Positions 6,751-14,194 of a DNA stretch of 23,444 nucleotides are shown piece after piece. Made by a program: the position numbers and the translations under genes. Source of the stretch: JAKFDK01 sp036676195 (GTDB taxonomy: Bacteria > Bacillota > Sulfobacillia > Symbiobacteriales > ZC4RG38); NCBI GenBank assembly GCA_036676195.1, contig JAKFDK010000012.1, positions 1-23,444 of the forward strand, read 5' to 3'. Below the pieces are notes generated by a model. It had not been told where the DNA came from, ran no database searches, and was given only the letters and a program-made list of their open reading frames with translations. How positions within the stretch are numbered: the first letter of the stretch is position 1; every line of letters starts with the position of its first letter.

Positions 6751-7467
6751 ATGGCCGCATCTGCAACTACCGACTCGCCCCATCGTCGCTCTGTGCTCGT
6801 ACCGCTGGCGGCTGTGGTGGTGATGACCAGCGCCCTGTATGCCGGCAATGGGCTGGCCCAATACCTGCATCTGGGCACCGCCGGAATGGTGGCCCTGGGT
6901 GAACTCGCCCTCCTGGCGGCCGTGCTGGGCTTTATCGCCGCCGAGCGATTGGGGGTCCGCGGACTGGGGCTGCACGGGGGCTGGAAGGCTGCAGACTCCG
7001 CCTATGTTCCCGCTCAACTGGTCGGGCACTTTGTGGTGAGCATCGCCCTGGGTCTGCTCCTGACCCGTGCCGGGTATCTGCGGACCGAACCCAGGGCCCT
7101 GGGAGTACTGGAGAACCTGGCGGCCCAGCCTGTGGCACAGGCATTGGCCGGTGCCCTGCTGGTTGCAGTCCTGGCAGGCATTTGTGAAGAAGTTGCCTTC
7201 CGGGGGTATCTGATTCCGCGCCTGGAGTCTGCCGGCCTGCCCACGGTGGCGGCAGTGACAATCAGTGCCTTGGCCTTTGGTCTGGTGCATGTGCCCGGTT
7301 ATGGCTGGCTGGCTTCCCTGCCCAAGCTGCTTTCCTTCGGCTTACCGGTTGGCTTCTACTTTGCCCACCGTCGCAGCCTGTGGCCAGTCATGGTCGCCCA
7401 CTTTTTGGTGGACTTCACCGGCCTGGCCCTGCTGGTACTGGCGGCGCACGTTTTAAAACACACGTGA
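6751..7467 (+). CDS. CPBP-family intramembrane glutamic-type protease (CAAX/Abi family)
   Basis: The 238-aa protein has six to eight hydrophobic helices and the three motifs of the CPBP (Rce1/Abi) family: CEEVAFRG (Glu146, Glu147, Arg151), FGLVH (His180), and HFLVD (His217, Asp221). In characterised relatives the glutamates and histidines form the in-membrane active site. Bacterial members are linked to peptide maturation or bacteriocin immunity, but the substrate here is unknown. An AAGGAG site precedes the ATG by 12 bases, and the gene starts six bases after the EamA gene, so the pair is probably cotranscribed. All catalytic residues are present. Confidence 0.88.
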   Translation: MAASATTDSPHRRSVLVPLAAVVVMTSALYAGNGLAQYLHLGTAGMVALGELALLAAVLGFIAAERLGVRGLGLHGGWKAADSAYVPAQLVGHFVVSIALGLLLTRAGYLRTEPRALGVLENLAAQPVAQALAGALLVAVLAGICEEVAFRGYLIPRLESAGLPTVAAVTISALAFGLVHVPGYGWLASLPKLLSFGLPVGFYFAHRRSLWPVMVAHFLVDFTGLALLVLAAHVLKHT

Positions 7468-7477
7468 GCCAGAAAAA

Positions 7478-7508
7478 CACAAAGAGGCGCCCTGACCAGC
7501 AGGGCGCC
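7478..7508 (-). terminator. Terminator for the RRM protein gene
   Basis: A perfect 9-bp stem (7486-7494 with 7500-7508) and 5-base loop is followed on the - strand by a T-rich run (TCTTTGTGTTTTT). On the + strand no T-run follows, so it mainly serves the - strand gene, although the hairpin may also slow polymerase leaving the protease gene. Confidence 0.75.
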
Positions 7509-7531
7509 AAATTAGCAGTGGGAGTTGTGGC

Positions 7532-7792
7532 TTAGAAGCGGCGGGGTTCCTTCGGCCGGGCCTCGTTGACGGTCAGGGGACGGCCGCCATAGTCGGCACC
7601 GTTCAGGGCGGCAATGGCTGCCTCGGCGATGTCAGTCGGCACCTCCACGAAGCCGAAGCCGCGGGAGCGGCCGGTCTCACGATCGCTGGCGATCCGGGCG
7701 GAGATGACTTCTCCGTAAGCGCCCACCAGTTCCGTGAGGTCTTCGGGGGTAGTAGCCCAGGGCAGGTTGCCAACATAAAGGGTCGTCGTCAT
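7532..7792 (-). CDS. Single-RRM RNA-binding protein
   Basis: The 86-aa protein is one RNA recognition motif and almost nothing else. RNP2 is LYVGNL (residues 5-10) and RNP1 is RGFGFVEV (44-51), with the aromatic residues that stack on RNA bases in place. A short basic tail KEPRRF follows. Small bacterial RRM proteins of this type are known from cyanobacteria and several other phyla, where some are cold-induced and act as RNA chaperones or in mRNA localisation. Here the role is unknown. An AAGGAG site lies 11 bases before the ATG. It is probably transcribed alone from the promoter at 7951-7979, giving a leader of about 150 bases, and ends at the hairpin near 7490. Confidence 0.92.
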   Translation of the reverse strand: MTTTLYVGNLPWATTPEDLTELVGAYGEVISARIASDRETGRSRGFGFVEVPTDIAEAAIAALNGADYGGRPLTVNEARPKEPRRF

Positions 7793-7950
7793 GATTTCGC
7801 AGTCTCCTTGGAATCAGAATTTCAGAGTCGCGACCACACAAAAACGGCACCCGGTCGCAGTGCCGAGCGCCGCAAGGATCTCGTTCCTGAGCTCTTCGGC
7901 CGCAAACCACGTATGCACGCTTGGCGGTAACACCGCCCTCCGATATAGCA

Positions 7951-7979
7951 ATGATACAAGGTTTTGGCTCAGGGCGCAA
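7951..7979 (-). promoter_or_regulatory. Candidate promoter of the RRM gene with long 5' leader
   Basis: On the - strand TTGCGC (7974-7979) and TATCAT (7951-7956, five of six to consensus) are separated by exactly 17 bases. Transcription would start near 7944, about 150 bases before the ATG at 7792. A 6-bp hairpin (7923-7928 with 7932-7937) lies just inside the predicted leader. Confidence 0.45.
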
Positions 7980-8021
7980 GTCACATATACACATAAAGGG
8001 ATCCGGAGCCACACCAGCCAG

Positions 8022-8804
8022 CTAATCCATCGAAAAAAACTCCTTCAGGCGCTTGACATTGGAGCGGCTGACCAGCACTTCGCTGTGGGCTTTATCCTTC
8101 ATCTTCAGCAGATAGGCCCCGTTAAAGTACGGGCTGATTTCTCGTATTTGGAATATATTTACCAGATAACTGCGATGGCTACGAAAGAATTGGGCCGGTG
8201 GCAACCGCTCCGTCAGTTCCTGCAGAGTATAACGTGTCAACAACCGCTCCTGATTGGTCTGGACGTAAACATTGTATCCTTCGGAGAAAACATAGACGAT
8301 GTCTGGCAACGGCAGCGGCACCTGGCGGTCGTCTCGCTCGCAGAGTACCCACTGCAGATAGTTGCCCTTGCGCGGCTCCTTCTCTTCGGCCCGCTCCGGC
8401 GGGCCTTCTTCTGATTGCCCACGGGCCGCCGCAACGTTCCCTTTCGCCTCGCGTAGGCGCTGTATGGTTTCCGCCAGCCGCTCATCGTCAAAGGGTTTCA
8501 GCAGGTAGTCCACCGCTCGCATCTCAAAAGCTGGCACGGCGTAATTTTCGTGTGCGGTGACAAATACCACCTTGGGCGGAATCTCCCGGGCCCGCAGTTG
8601 CCGTGCCACATCAATGCCACTCATCCCCGGCATCTGCACATCCAGAAAGACCACATCATACTCCAGAGCCTCAATGAGCCGTAAGGCCTCACGGGCGTTG
8701 GTCGCTTCACCGATGATCTCAACATCCAAATGTTTGGCCAGTCGGAAGCGGAGTTCCATCCGGGCTGGGTACTCGTCGTCGACAATCAAAGCCTTTAGCA
8801 CCAC
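8022..8804 (-). CDS. LytTR-family response regulator (LytR/AlgR type)
   Basis: The 260-aa protein has an N-terminal receiver domain (about 3-120) with the acidic pair DDE at 9-11, phosphoacceptor Asp55 in VVFLDVQMPG, and Lys103 in LLKPFDD. An acidic linker (about 120-145) is followed by a LytTR DNA-binding domain (about 150-258) with the ending typical of the family: FRSHRSYLVNIFQI, then SRSNVKRLKEFF. It would bind promoters as a phosphorylated dimer. GTG 8804 is preferred to the farther TTG 8828 because AGGGAG lies nine bases upstream and the receiver fold then begins at once. It follows the sensor kinase gene by 35 bases in the same orientation, so they form a pair. Its target genes are not evident here. 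Confidence 0.9.
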   Translation of the reverse strand: MVLKALIVDDEYPARMELRFRLAKHLDVEIIGEATNAREALRLIEALEYDVVFLDVQMPGMSGIDVARQLRAREIPPKVVFVTAHENYAVPAFEMRAVDYLLKPFDDERLAETIQRLREAKGNVAAARGQSEEGPPERAEEKEPRKGNYLQWVLCERDDRQVPLPLPDIVYVFSEGYNVYVQTNQERLLTRYTLQELTERLPPAQFFRSHRSYLVNIFQIREISPYFNGAYLLKMKDKAHSEVLVSRSNVKRLKEFFSMD

Positions 8805-8839
8805 GGAATATCGCTCCCTCGCTGGCAAGATTGGCAGGG

Positions 8840-10171
8840 TTAGGGGCTGTCGGCCGTCACAGTCGGGGCAGGGGGTACTGTGCTGGCGGTTAGCGGAATC
8901 CGCACCCGTATCGCCGTACCCCTGCCGGGGCGGGACTTCACCCGCAGCCGGTTCTGGTGTCCATACAGGCTGATCAGGCGGTCGTTCACGTTGGTCAGGC
9001 CCAGCCCCATCCCGGTGCCGTAACCTTCCTCGAAGATCCGCCGGACTGTGTCGTCGTCCATACCGACCCCATTATCAAACACTAACACCTGGATTTCGTC
9101 CCTGACCCGCCGGACCAACACGCCCACCTCGCCCCCCTCTTCCTGGGGGGCTAACCCGTGCACGACAGCGTTTTCGACCAGTGGCTGCAGGGTCAGGATG
9201 GGCACCGGCACGTTCAGAGCTTTTGGGTCCAGTTTAAACTTGACCTGTAGTTTTTCACCGAACCGCGCCTTCTCAAGGCTCAGGTAAGTGTTAATGTACT
9301 CGATTTCGTCCTGCAATGTGATAAAGCTGCCACGGTAATTTAACGACTTGCGGAAGAAAGCGGCCAACTGCACTAGCAATTCCCGGGCCTTTTCCACGTC
9401 GGTGCGGCTGAAGTGGATGATCGTATTCAGGACGTTAAAAAGAAAATGCGGGCGAATTTGCGCCTGTAGGGCTTCCAGACGAGCCTTGGTGGCCAACTGG
9501 CGCTGCCGGTCCAGTTCCGCCAATTCCATCTGAATACCAAGCAACTGGCTGATACCTACCGCCAGCCGGGCGATATGGGGCGGCAATGGCTCGCTGGAGA
9601 CCCGGTAAAGTTTGAAGGTCCCCACTACTTCATCCCGGAATTTCAGCGGTGCGATCACGGCCGATTTGAGCGGATGCGGGCAAGTAGGCTCGTCGCAGGC
9701 CAGGACACTGGGGTCAGCCACCACCAGCGGTTGGCCGCTCCTGAGCACCCGCCGGGTTCCTTTGGTGAGAATGGGTCCCCCTTGCCGGTGGCGCCGGCAA
9801 CCAAGACCGCAAAAACCCAGGATCTCCTTGGTATCGGTGATGGCTACGGCGTCGACTTCGGTGATCTTTTTCATGATCTCGACGATTTTTTGAGCGCTTT
9901 CTTTGTTCAGGCCCTGGCGCAGGTAAGGAAGGGTTTCGCCGCTGATGCGCAGAGTAGCGTCAAACGAAGCCGACAGACTTTCCAGTTCGCCGCTTGAGGT
10001 GCCTGCCGCCACGCGCCCCGATCCGCGGACCAGGTGAATGCCCACCAGTCCGAGCAAGGTGACCAGGCAGATGACGGCCACCTGCACGCCGCCGGGCAGC
10101 CAGATTAAGGCCGCCAGTGCGCCGGCTGTCAGGGCGCCGAAGAGATACAGCCAGGTGCGGATATGAGTCAC
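8840..10171 (-). CDS. LytS-type sensor histidine kinase with cysteine-rich GAF domain
   Basis: The 443-aa kinase has two N-terminal membrane helices (about 5-25 and 29-48), a GAF domain (about 75-215), the HisKA_7TM/LytS-type kinase domain with phosphoacceptor His242 in QIRPHFLFNVLNTI, and an ATPase domain with the N-box LVENAVVHG and the DNGVGM motif. Canonical LytS has a 5TMR-LYT membrane domain; here only two helices remain. The GAF domain carries Cys121, Cys125, His128, Cys159, Cys164 and His166, a possible metal, iron-sulfur or redox site. The annotated start is GTG 10171, but a perfect AGGAGGTGA overlaps it (see findings). A weak - strand -10-like TATGAT lies at 10288-10293. It pairs with the downstream LytTR regulator. 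Confidence 0.9.
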   Translation of the reverse strand: MTHIRTWLYLFGALTAGALAALIWLPGGVQVAVICLVTLLGLVGIHLVRGSGRVAAGTSSGELESLSASFDATLRISGETLPYLRQGLNKESAQKIVEIMKKITEVDAVAITDTKEILGFCGLGCRRHRQGGPILTKGTRRVLRSGQPLVVADPSVLACDEPTCPHPLKSAVIAPLKFRDEVVGTFKLYRVSSEPLPPHIARLAVGISQLLGIQMELAELDRQRQLATKARLEALQAQIRPHFLFNVLNTIIHFSRTDVEKARELLVQLAAFFRKSLNYRGSFITLQDEIEYINTYLSLEKARFGEKLQVKFKLDPKALNVPVPILTLQPLVENAVVHGLAPQEEGGEVGVLVRRVRDEIQVLVFDNGVGMDDDTVRRIFEEGYGTGMGLGLTNVNDRLISLYGHQNRLRVKSRPGRGTAIRVRIPLTASTVPPAPTVTADSP

Positions 10172-10176
10172 CTCCT
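10168..10176 (-). promoter_or_regulatory. Perfect Shine-Dalgarno overlapping the kinase GTG
   Basis: AGGAGGTGA on the - strand matches the 16S rRNA tail fully but contains the first in-frame GTG (10171-10169) within itself. The codon at ideal spacing downstream is ATC (10162-10160). The true start of the kinase is therefore uncertain by a few residues. Confidence 0.5.
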
Positions 10177-10316
10177 GAGCTTGCCGATGCTCCTAACTTC
10201 GCTGCCCGAAGTGCAAACCCCTAGTGCTCCCAGCCTTGAGACCGCTACGCCCCACCGGTACCGTGCATCCCTGCCCTTCATCTTTTTATCATAAATGACG
10301 GGCTTCGTGGCTCCCG

Positions 10317-10325
10317 TGCTATAAT
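10317..10325 (+). promoter_or_regulatory. Extended -10 promoter giving a leaderless transcript
   Basis: TGCTATAAT is a perfect extended -10 element (TG, one base, TATAAT at 10320-10325). A partial -35 (ATGACG, 10295-10300) lies 19 bases upstream. The expected start, six to seven bases after the hexamer, falls on the ATG at 10332, leaving no room for a ribosome binding site. Confidence 0.7.
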
Positions 10326-10331
10326 AACACC

Positions 10332-11309
10332 ATGACAATACACGAATTGGCCCATAATCTGTATCTGGTTCCTATCCCCATACCGGTCCCCCTAAAAGTC
10401 GTAAATGCATACGCCCTCAAGGGGAGCAACGGCTGGACCCTGGTGGATACCGGCTTCCACGACGACGGCGCCGAGGCCGCCTGGCGGTCTGCCTTCGCCA
10501 CACTGGGCTTTGGGCCCGGCGATGTGGAGCAGATTCTGGTCACCCATATGCACCCTGACCACTACGGTGCCGCCGGCTGGCTGCAGGAATGGACCGGTGC
10601 CCCGGTGCTGATGCACGCGCCGGAGGTGCCACTGACGAAAAAGGTCTGGGACCCGGCCTATCAGTTGGGATCACTGGTGGAGGCATTCTTCCGGCGCCAC
10701 GGCCTGCCGGCTGATCGGGCGGAGATGGCCGGCAACCACCAGGGCACCAAGGCCGTTCAGGTCAGCCCGGCGCCACAGCTCACCTCAATCCCCACCGATG
10801 CCGTCATTCCCCTGGGAGACCGCCACTTCCGGGTGATCTGGACCCCCGGCCACTCCGACGGTCTGGCGGTATTTCTGAGTGAGGATGACGGGATTCTGCT
10901 GGTCAACGACATGGTGCTGCCCAAAATTACCCCCAATGTCCCGCTCTGGCCCGGATCGAACCCGGATCCGCTGGGCAGCTTCCTGGACAGTCTCCGGCGC
11001 GTGGCCATGCTGCCGGTACGACGCACCTTCCCCGGACATCGCACGGAAATTGCGGATCTGGCCGCCCGCTGCTCCGAAATCGCTGCCCATCATGATGTAC
11101 GCCTGTCCGCCATACTGGACATGATCGGCGATCGGTCCCTGACCGCCTGGGAGGTCAGCCAGGCACTGTTCGGCGATGAGCCCGACCACCATCATACCCG
11201 GTTTGCCCTGGCGGAGACCCTCAGCCATGTGGAATATCTGACCCTTCGGGATTACCTGTGCCGCCAGGAAGACGAACACACGGTGCGTTATTTCCGGAAA
11301 CCAGCCTGA
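10332..11309 (+). CDS. MBL-fold metallo-hydrolase (glyoxalase II-like group)
   Basis: The 325-aa protein is a metallo-beta-lactamase-fold hydrolase. The zinc ligands are visible as THMHPDH (His72, His74, Asp76, His77), His174 in TPGHSDG, Asp193 in LLVNDMV and His236 in FPGHRTE. After residue 240 comes a helical C-terminal domain of about 80 residues that resembles the winged-helix extension of LACTB2-type members. Such enzymes hydrolyse thioesters, lactones or phosphoesters; the substrate is not predictable. No ribosome site precedes the ATG and the promoter sits directly on it, so translation is probably leaderless. It is transcribed away from the LytS-type kinase and ends at a strong hairpin shared with the next gene. 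Confidence 0.9.
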   Translation: MTIHELAHNLYLVPIPIPVPLKVVNAYALKGSNGWTLVDTGFHDDGAEAAWRSAFATLGFGPGDVEQILVTHMHPDHYGAAGWLQEWTGAPVLMHAPEVPLTKKVWDPAYQLGSLVEAFFRRHGLPADRAEMAGNHQGTKAVQVSPAPQLTSIPTDAVIPLGDRHFRVIWTPGHSDGLAVFLSEDDGILLVNDMVLPKITPNVPLWPGSNPDPLGSFLDSLRRVAMLPVRRTFPGHRTEIADLAARCSEIAAHHDVRLSAILDMIGDRSLTAWEVSQALFGDEPDHHHTRFALAETLSHVEYLTLRDYLCRQEDEHTVRYFRKPA

Positions 11310-11327
11310 CCGCTGACAGCAAACCGC

Positions 11328-11355
11328 GCCGGGGGTGGACAAGCCCACCCCCGGC
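11328..11355. terminator. Bidirectional hairpin between convergent genes
   Basis: An 11-bp perfect GC-rich stem (11328-11338 with 11345-11355) and 6-base loop lies between two convergent genes. T-runs are weak on both sides, so it probably acts for both strands with moderate strength. Confidence 0.6.
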
Positions 11356-11368
11356 TGATTGCAGGCGA

Positions 11369-12985
11369 TTAAGTCGGTGAAGCCTGAAGAAACCGCACCA
11401 GTTCATCGGAAACAAGCTGGCTGTTCCACCGCGGTACGCCGTGCAGTTCCACTTCCGTGCACAGGGTGAAGGCCCCCGCATGCCGACGCAAGTGCTCGGC
11501 CGTGCGTCCGCGGACCAGGACCGGCCGCAACGGATAGGGCAGGGAGTGCTCCGTCCAGGCTTGCTCTGCCGCCTGATAGCCCGCCATTTCCCCGCCGGCC
11601 GGATAGAATCCGGCCGCCCACGATTCCCACGCTCCCACCCGTTTGGCGGCAGCCACCCGCCCTGACTCCCGGCGCAGGGCCACGAGGCCGTCCTCTCGGT
11701 CCGGCCCGGCGGGGAGTTGCAGCCATTCCCGCTCAAGGGAGCGCAGTCGCCGTTCTTCTTCCTGGATTGCCAGCGCGGACAGCGGCACCGCCAGAACGAC
11801 CACCCCGCAGGGGGACAATGCCGATGGGCAGGGGTCGGTGCGGGCCGAACCAGGGATCCACTTCAGGTTTACCAGCGGCCGGTCTCCGGCCGCCAGCAGC
11901 GCGTCCAGCCAGCGGAGTGCATCTGCACGCGGGTCCTGCAAGACCAGACCGGCCTGTGCCCCCAGCTTGCGCAGCATTGCCGCTCGTTGCCCGGCTCCGC
12001 TGCCGGCCTTGACCGGTGATTCACCACCCGCCCGGACTCCAATCAGCCGGACCTCGGCGCCACTGCTGTCCCTGCCCCGGGCCATGACCAGTGGCAGGCC
12101 GGCCTGCCACATCTCCCGGAACAGTACCTCCCCTGCTGCCCCTGTCCAGCCTCCAGACACCTGGAAGACCCGAACCCCCAGATACAACGGCACCTTTTGT
12201 TCGTCCGGGCGCCCGCTCGAAACCCGCAGTTCCAGCCGCCAGCCCCCGGGAACTGGCAGGCGCCCTTCGCCGGCCAGATCGTCAAACTGCGACTGCAGTC
12301 CGCCGAACTTCACTGGCGGCCCAGGAGCCGGTGCAGCCAGGGCCGCTTCGGCGGCGGCGCGTACCTGGGCATAAGGCTGTGGGCCAACTACCCAGAACTC
12401 CTGCCCGGCCGGCCCGGTCAGCACCAGGGTCGGGCACGCAAGGATCCCAGCCTCCCCGGCGGCCGCCACCGACGCCTCCAGGTCAGCCATCAGGTCCGGG
12501 GCACTCAGTTCTGCCTGCAACTGGTCGCTATTTAGCCCGCACGCTTCGGCCAGATCCAGCAAGACCGTGGTCAGGCTAATGTTTCGTCCCCACCGCATGA
12601 CCGCCTCAGCCTGCGCCTCAAAATAGCGATTGGCCACTGCACTCTCCTGGCGTTGTGCAGCCAACCACGCTGCGGCCGCCGCCCAACTGGTGGCAATGGG
12701 ATCGGTCTCCCAGTGGTGCTGGCTGGCGGGCCGGCCCATGGTCAGAGCCACCTCAGCCAGGTGCGGCGCCATGTCCCGGCACCGGTACGGAGGTTCCGCC
12801 TGGGCGCTGTCCTCCGCCACCGGGCGAAGGGGCGTGACCACGTACTCAAAGGTGATCCTGTTCGCATACTCCTGCTGCAATGCCGCCGCCTGCGGCAGTG
12901 CCTGCCAGGTGTAACCGCAGGTCGGGTCCACATACATGCGTGCGCTTAACGTATGCAACCCTCCGTCATGACACGATTCCCTCAC
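11369..12985 (-). CDS. DsbA-fold protein with large unrecognised C-terminal region
   Basis: The 538-aa protein begins with a DsbA/FrnE-like thioredoxin-fold domain (about 15-215): a strand MYVDP, then CGYTW at the place of the usual CxxC (only Cys23 is kept), a long helical insert, and the cis-proline strand ILACPTLVL (Cys184, Pro185). It resembles the SpxH/FrnE branch, which in Bacillus works as a protease adaptor rather than an oxidase. Residues 225-538 form a second region I do not recognise, with a beta-rich part (245-320), a helical part (335-365) and charged helices (405-455). No signal peptide is seen, so it is likely cytoplasmic. GTG 12985 has an AGGGGT site upstream; ATG 12937 would start right at the fold but lacks one. 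Confidence 0.7.
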   Translation of the reverse strand: MRESCHDGGLHTLSARMYVDPTCGYTWQALPQAAALQQEYANRITFEYVVTPLRPVAEDSAQAEPPYRCRDMAPHLAEVALTMGRPASQHHWETDPIATSWAAAAAWLAAQRQESAVANRYFEAQAEAVMRWGRNISLTTVLLDLAEACGLNSDQLQAELSAPDLMADLEASVAAAGEAGILACPTLVLTGPAGQEFWVVGPQPYAQVRAAAEAALAAPAPGPPVKFGGLQSQFDDLAGEGRLPVPGGWRLELRVSSGRPDEQKVPLYLGVRVFQVSGGWTGAAGEVLFREMWQAGLPLVMARGRDSSGAEVRLIGVRAGGESPVKAGSGAGQRAAMLRKLGAQAGLVLQDPRADALRWLDALLAAGDRPLVNLKWIPGSARTDPCPSALSPCGVVVLAVPLSALAIQEEERRLRSLEREWLQLPAGPDREDGLVALRRESGRVAAAKRVGAWESWAAGFYPAGGEMAGYQAAEQAWTEHSLPYPLRPVLVRGRTAEHLRRHAGAFTLCTEVELHGVPRWNSQLVSDELVRFLQASPT

Positions 12986-13043
12986 GCCTGACCCCTAATA
13001 ATGCCGTACCTATTGTTTCTATGTAGAAACGTTTAACGCCTTC

Positions 13044-13076
13044 AAAAGGAAACGGCCCCGGATAGACCCGGGACCG
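13044..13076 (-). terminator. Intrinsic terminator of lipA
   Basis: On the - strand a 9-bp stem with one G-U pair (13068-13076 with 13053-13061) and 6-base loop is followed by TTTCCTTTT. It lies 16 bases after the lipA stop codon. Confidence 0.75.
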
Positions 13077-13091
13077 TGACATTCGCACGCG

Positions 13092-14060
13092 TTATGACTG
13101 ACCGCCAGCCGCCTCGGCCCGGCGCAGGATCGCCAGGTCATCAAACGGCTGGGTCTTTTCCCGGGCATTCTCCAACTGCTCCCAGGCGTGATAGCTGCTA
13201 CGTACCAGAGGGCCGGCCTCGCAGTGTTTGAAACCCCTGTCCAGGGCAGCCTGCCGGAGTTCGGCAAATTCATCGGGATGGACCCAACGCAGTACGGGTA
13301 GGTGTTTCGGCGTGGGTTGCAAGTACTGCCCCAGGGTAAGGATTTCTACCCCGGCGGCCCTGGCATCATCCATCGCCTGCAGGATTTCAGCGCGGGTTTC
13401 ATCAAAGCCGAGCATCAGGCCAGTCTTGGTCAGCAGGTCAGGCCGGAGTTGCCGGGCCTGCGCCAGGACCTGTAGAGAGCGCTCATACCGGGCACGGGAA
13501 CGCACCGCCGGTGTCAGCCGACGCACCACCTCCAGGTTATGGGCGAAGATTTCCGGCCTGGCTGCCACCACCGCCGCCAGGGCCTGGCGGTCACCGCTGA
13601 AGTCCCCGGTGAGAACCTCAATGGCTGTGCCGGGGCTGGCCTGACGAATGGCGACGAGGGTGGCAGCAAACACGGCCGCGCCGCCGTCGGGCAGGTCGTC
13701 CCGGTCCACGCAGGTGATCACCACATGTTGCAGGTTCATTCGGGCGACAGCCTCGGCCACCCGCTGCGGTTCCCCGTCGTCCACTGCCCCGCCGGGCCAG
13801 CCGGTCTTGACGGCACAGAAGCCACAGTTGCGGGTGCAGGTGTCACCCAGGATCATAAAGGTGGCGGTGCCGTGGTTCCAGCACTCATAGATATTGGGGC
13901 AGCGGGCTTCCTCGCAGACGGTGTGCAGCGTTTGCTGCCGAAACATGTGTCTGAGTTCAACAAAGTTTTCCTGGGTTGCCAGGTTGACCTTTAACCAATC
14001 GGGTTTCCGCATGGTGGGCTGACGAACCCCCCCGCCGCGCCGCATCCCGGTCTCACTCAT
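13092..14060 (-). CDS. lipA: Lipoyl synthase (radical SAM)
   Basis: The 322-aa enzyme inserts two sulfur atoms into octanoyl groups bound to E2 or GcvH proteins to make lipoyl cofactor. Both iron-sulfur clusters are visible: the auxiliary-cluster motif CEEARCPNIYEC and the radical SAM motif CTRNCGFC, followed by the usual AVKTG-P pattern. Near the end the RSSYHA motif supplies the serine ligand of the auxiliary cluster. Length is normal. AAGGA lies nine bases before ATG 14060. It is a single-gene unit ended by a terminator, divergent from the UPF0173 gene and one gene away from the lipoylated dehydrogenase operon, its likely client. No lipB or lipM octanoyl transferase is in the window. Confidence 0.96.
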   Translation of the reverse strand: MSETGMRRGGGVRQPTMRKPDWLKVNLATQENFVELRHMFRQQTLHTVCEEARCPNIYECWNHGTATFMILGDTCTRNCGFCAVKTGWPGGAVDDGEPQRVAEAVARMNLQHVVITCVDRDDLPDGGAAVFAATLVAIRQASPGTAIEVLTGDFSGDRQALAAVVAARPEIFAHNLEVVRRLTPAVRSRARYERSLQVLAQARQLRPDLLTKTGLMLGFDETRAEILQAMDDARAAGVEILTLGQYLQPTPKHLPVLRWVHPDEFAELRQAALDRGFKHCEAGPLVRSSYHAWEQLENAREKTQPFDDLAILRRAEAAGGQS

Positions 14061-14112
14061 GACACCACTTCCTTGCTATACCAGTCGCAACCGATATTTG
14101 ATCTTATCATAC

Positions 14113-14134
14113 CCGGCCATTCCCGCATGGCCGG
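14113..14134. repeat. Inverted repeat in the lipA/UPF0173 divergent region
   Basis: An 8-bp perfect inverted repeat (14113-14120 with 14127-14134) with a 6-base spacer lies between the two divergent starts. It could be an operator or an mRNA hairpin. Confidence 0.4.
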
Positions 14135-14164
14135 TGATGGCGTTGGCAATCAGCCGTAAAAGCT

Positions 14165-14194
14165 AAGGAGGTGACTGGCAGGAGCCTGCCAGTC
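14165..14194 (+). promoter_or_regulatory. Perfect Shine-Dalgarno abutting a 22-base palindrome
   Basis: AAGGAGGTGA (14165-14174) is a full match to the 16S tail, and it runs straight into a palindrome of two 10-base arms (14173-14182 and 14185-14194) around two bases. It lies 55 bases before the chosen ATG of the UPF0173 gene. The palindrome may be an operator, or a hairpin masking an upstream start at GTG 14171. Confidence 0.5.

Noticed and set aside
7814..8014. 66-codon - strand open frame upstream of the RRM gene
   Set aside because: It covers the predicted promoter and leader of the RRM gene, has no ribosome site, and shows no recognisable feature.
14127..14159. Possible 10-codon leader peptide (ATG 14127 to TAA 14159) before the UPF0173 gene
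   Set aside because: No ribosome site precedes it and the residues show no run of a regulatory amino acid.
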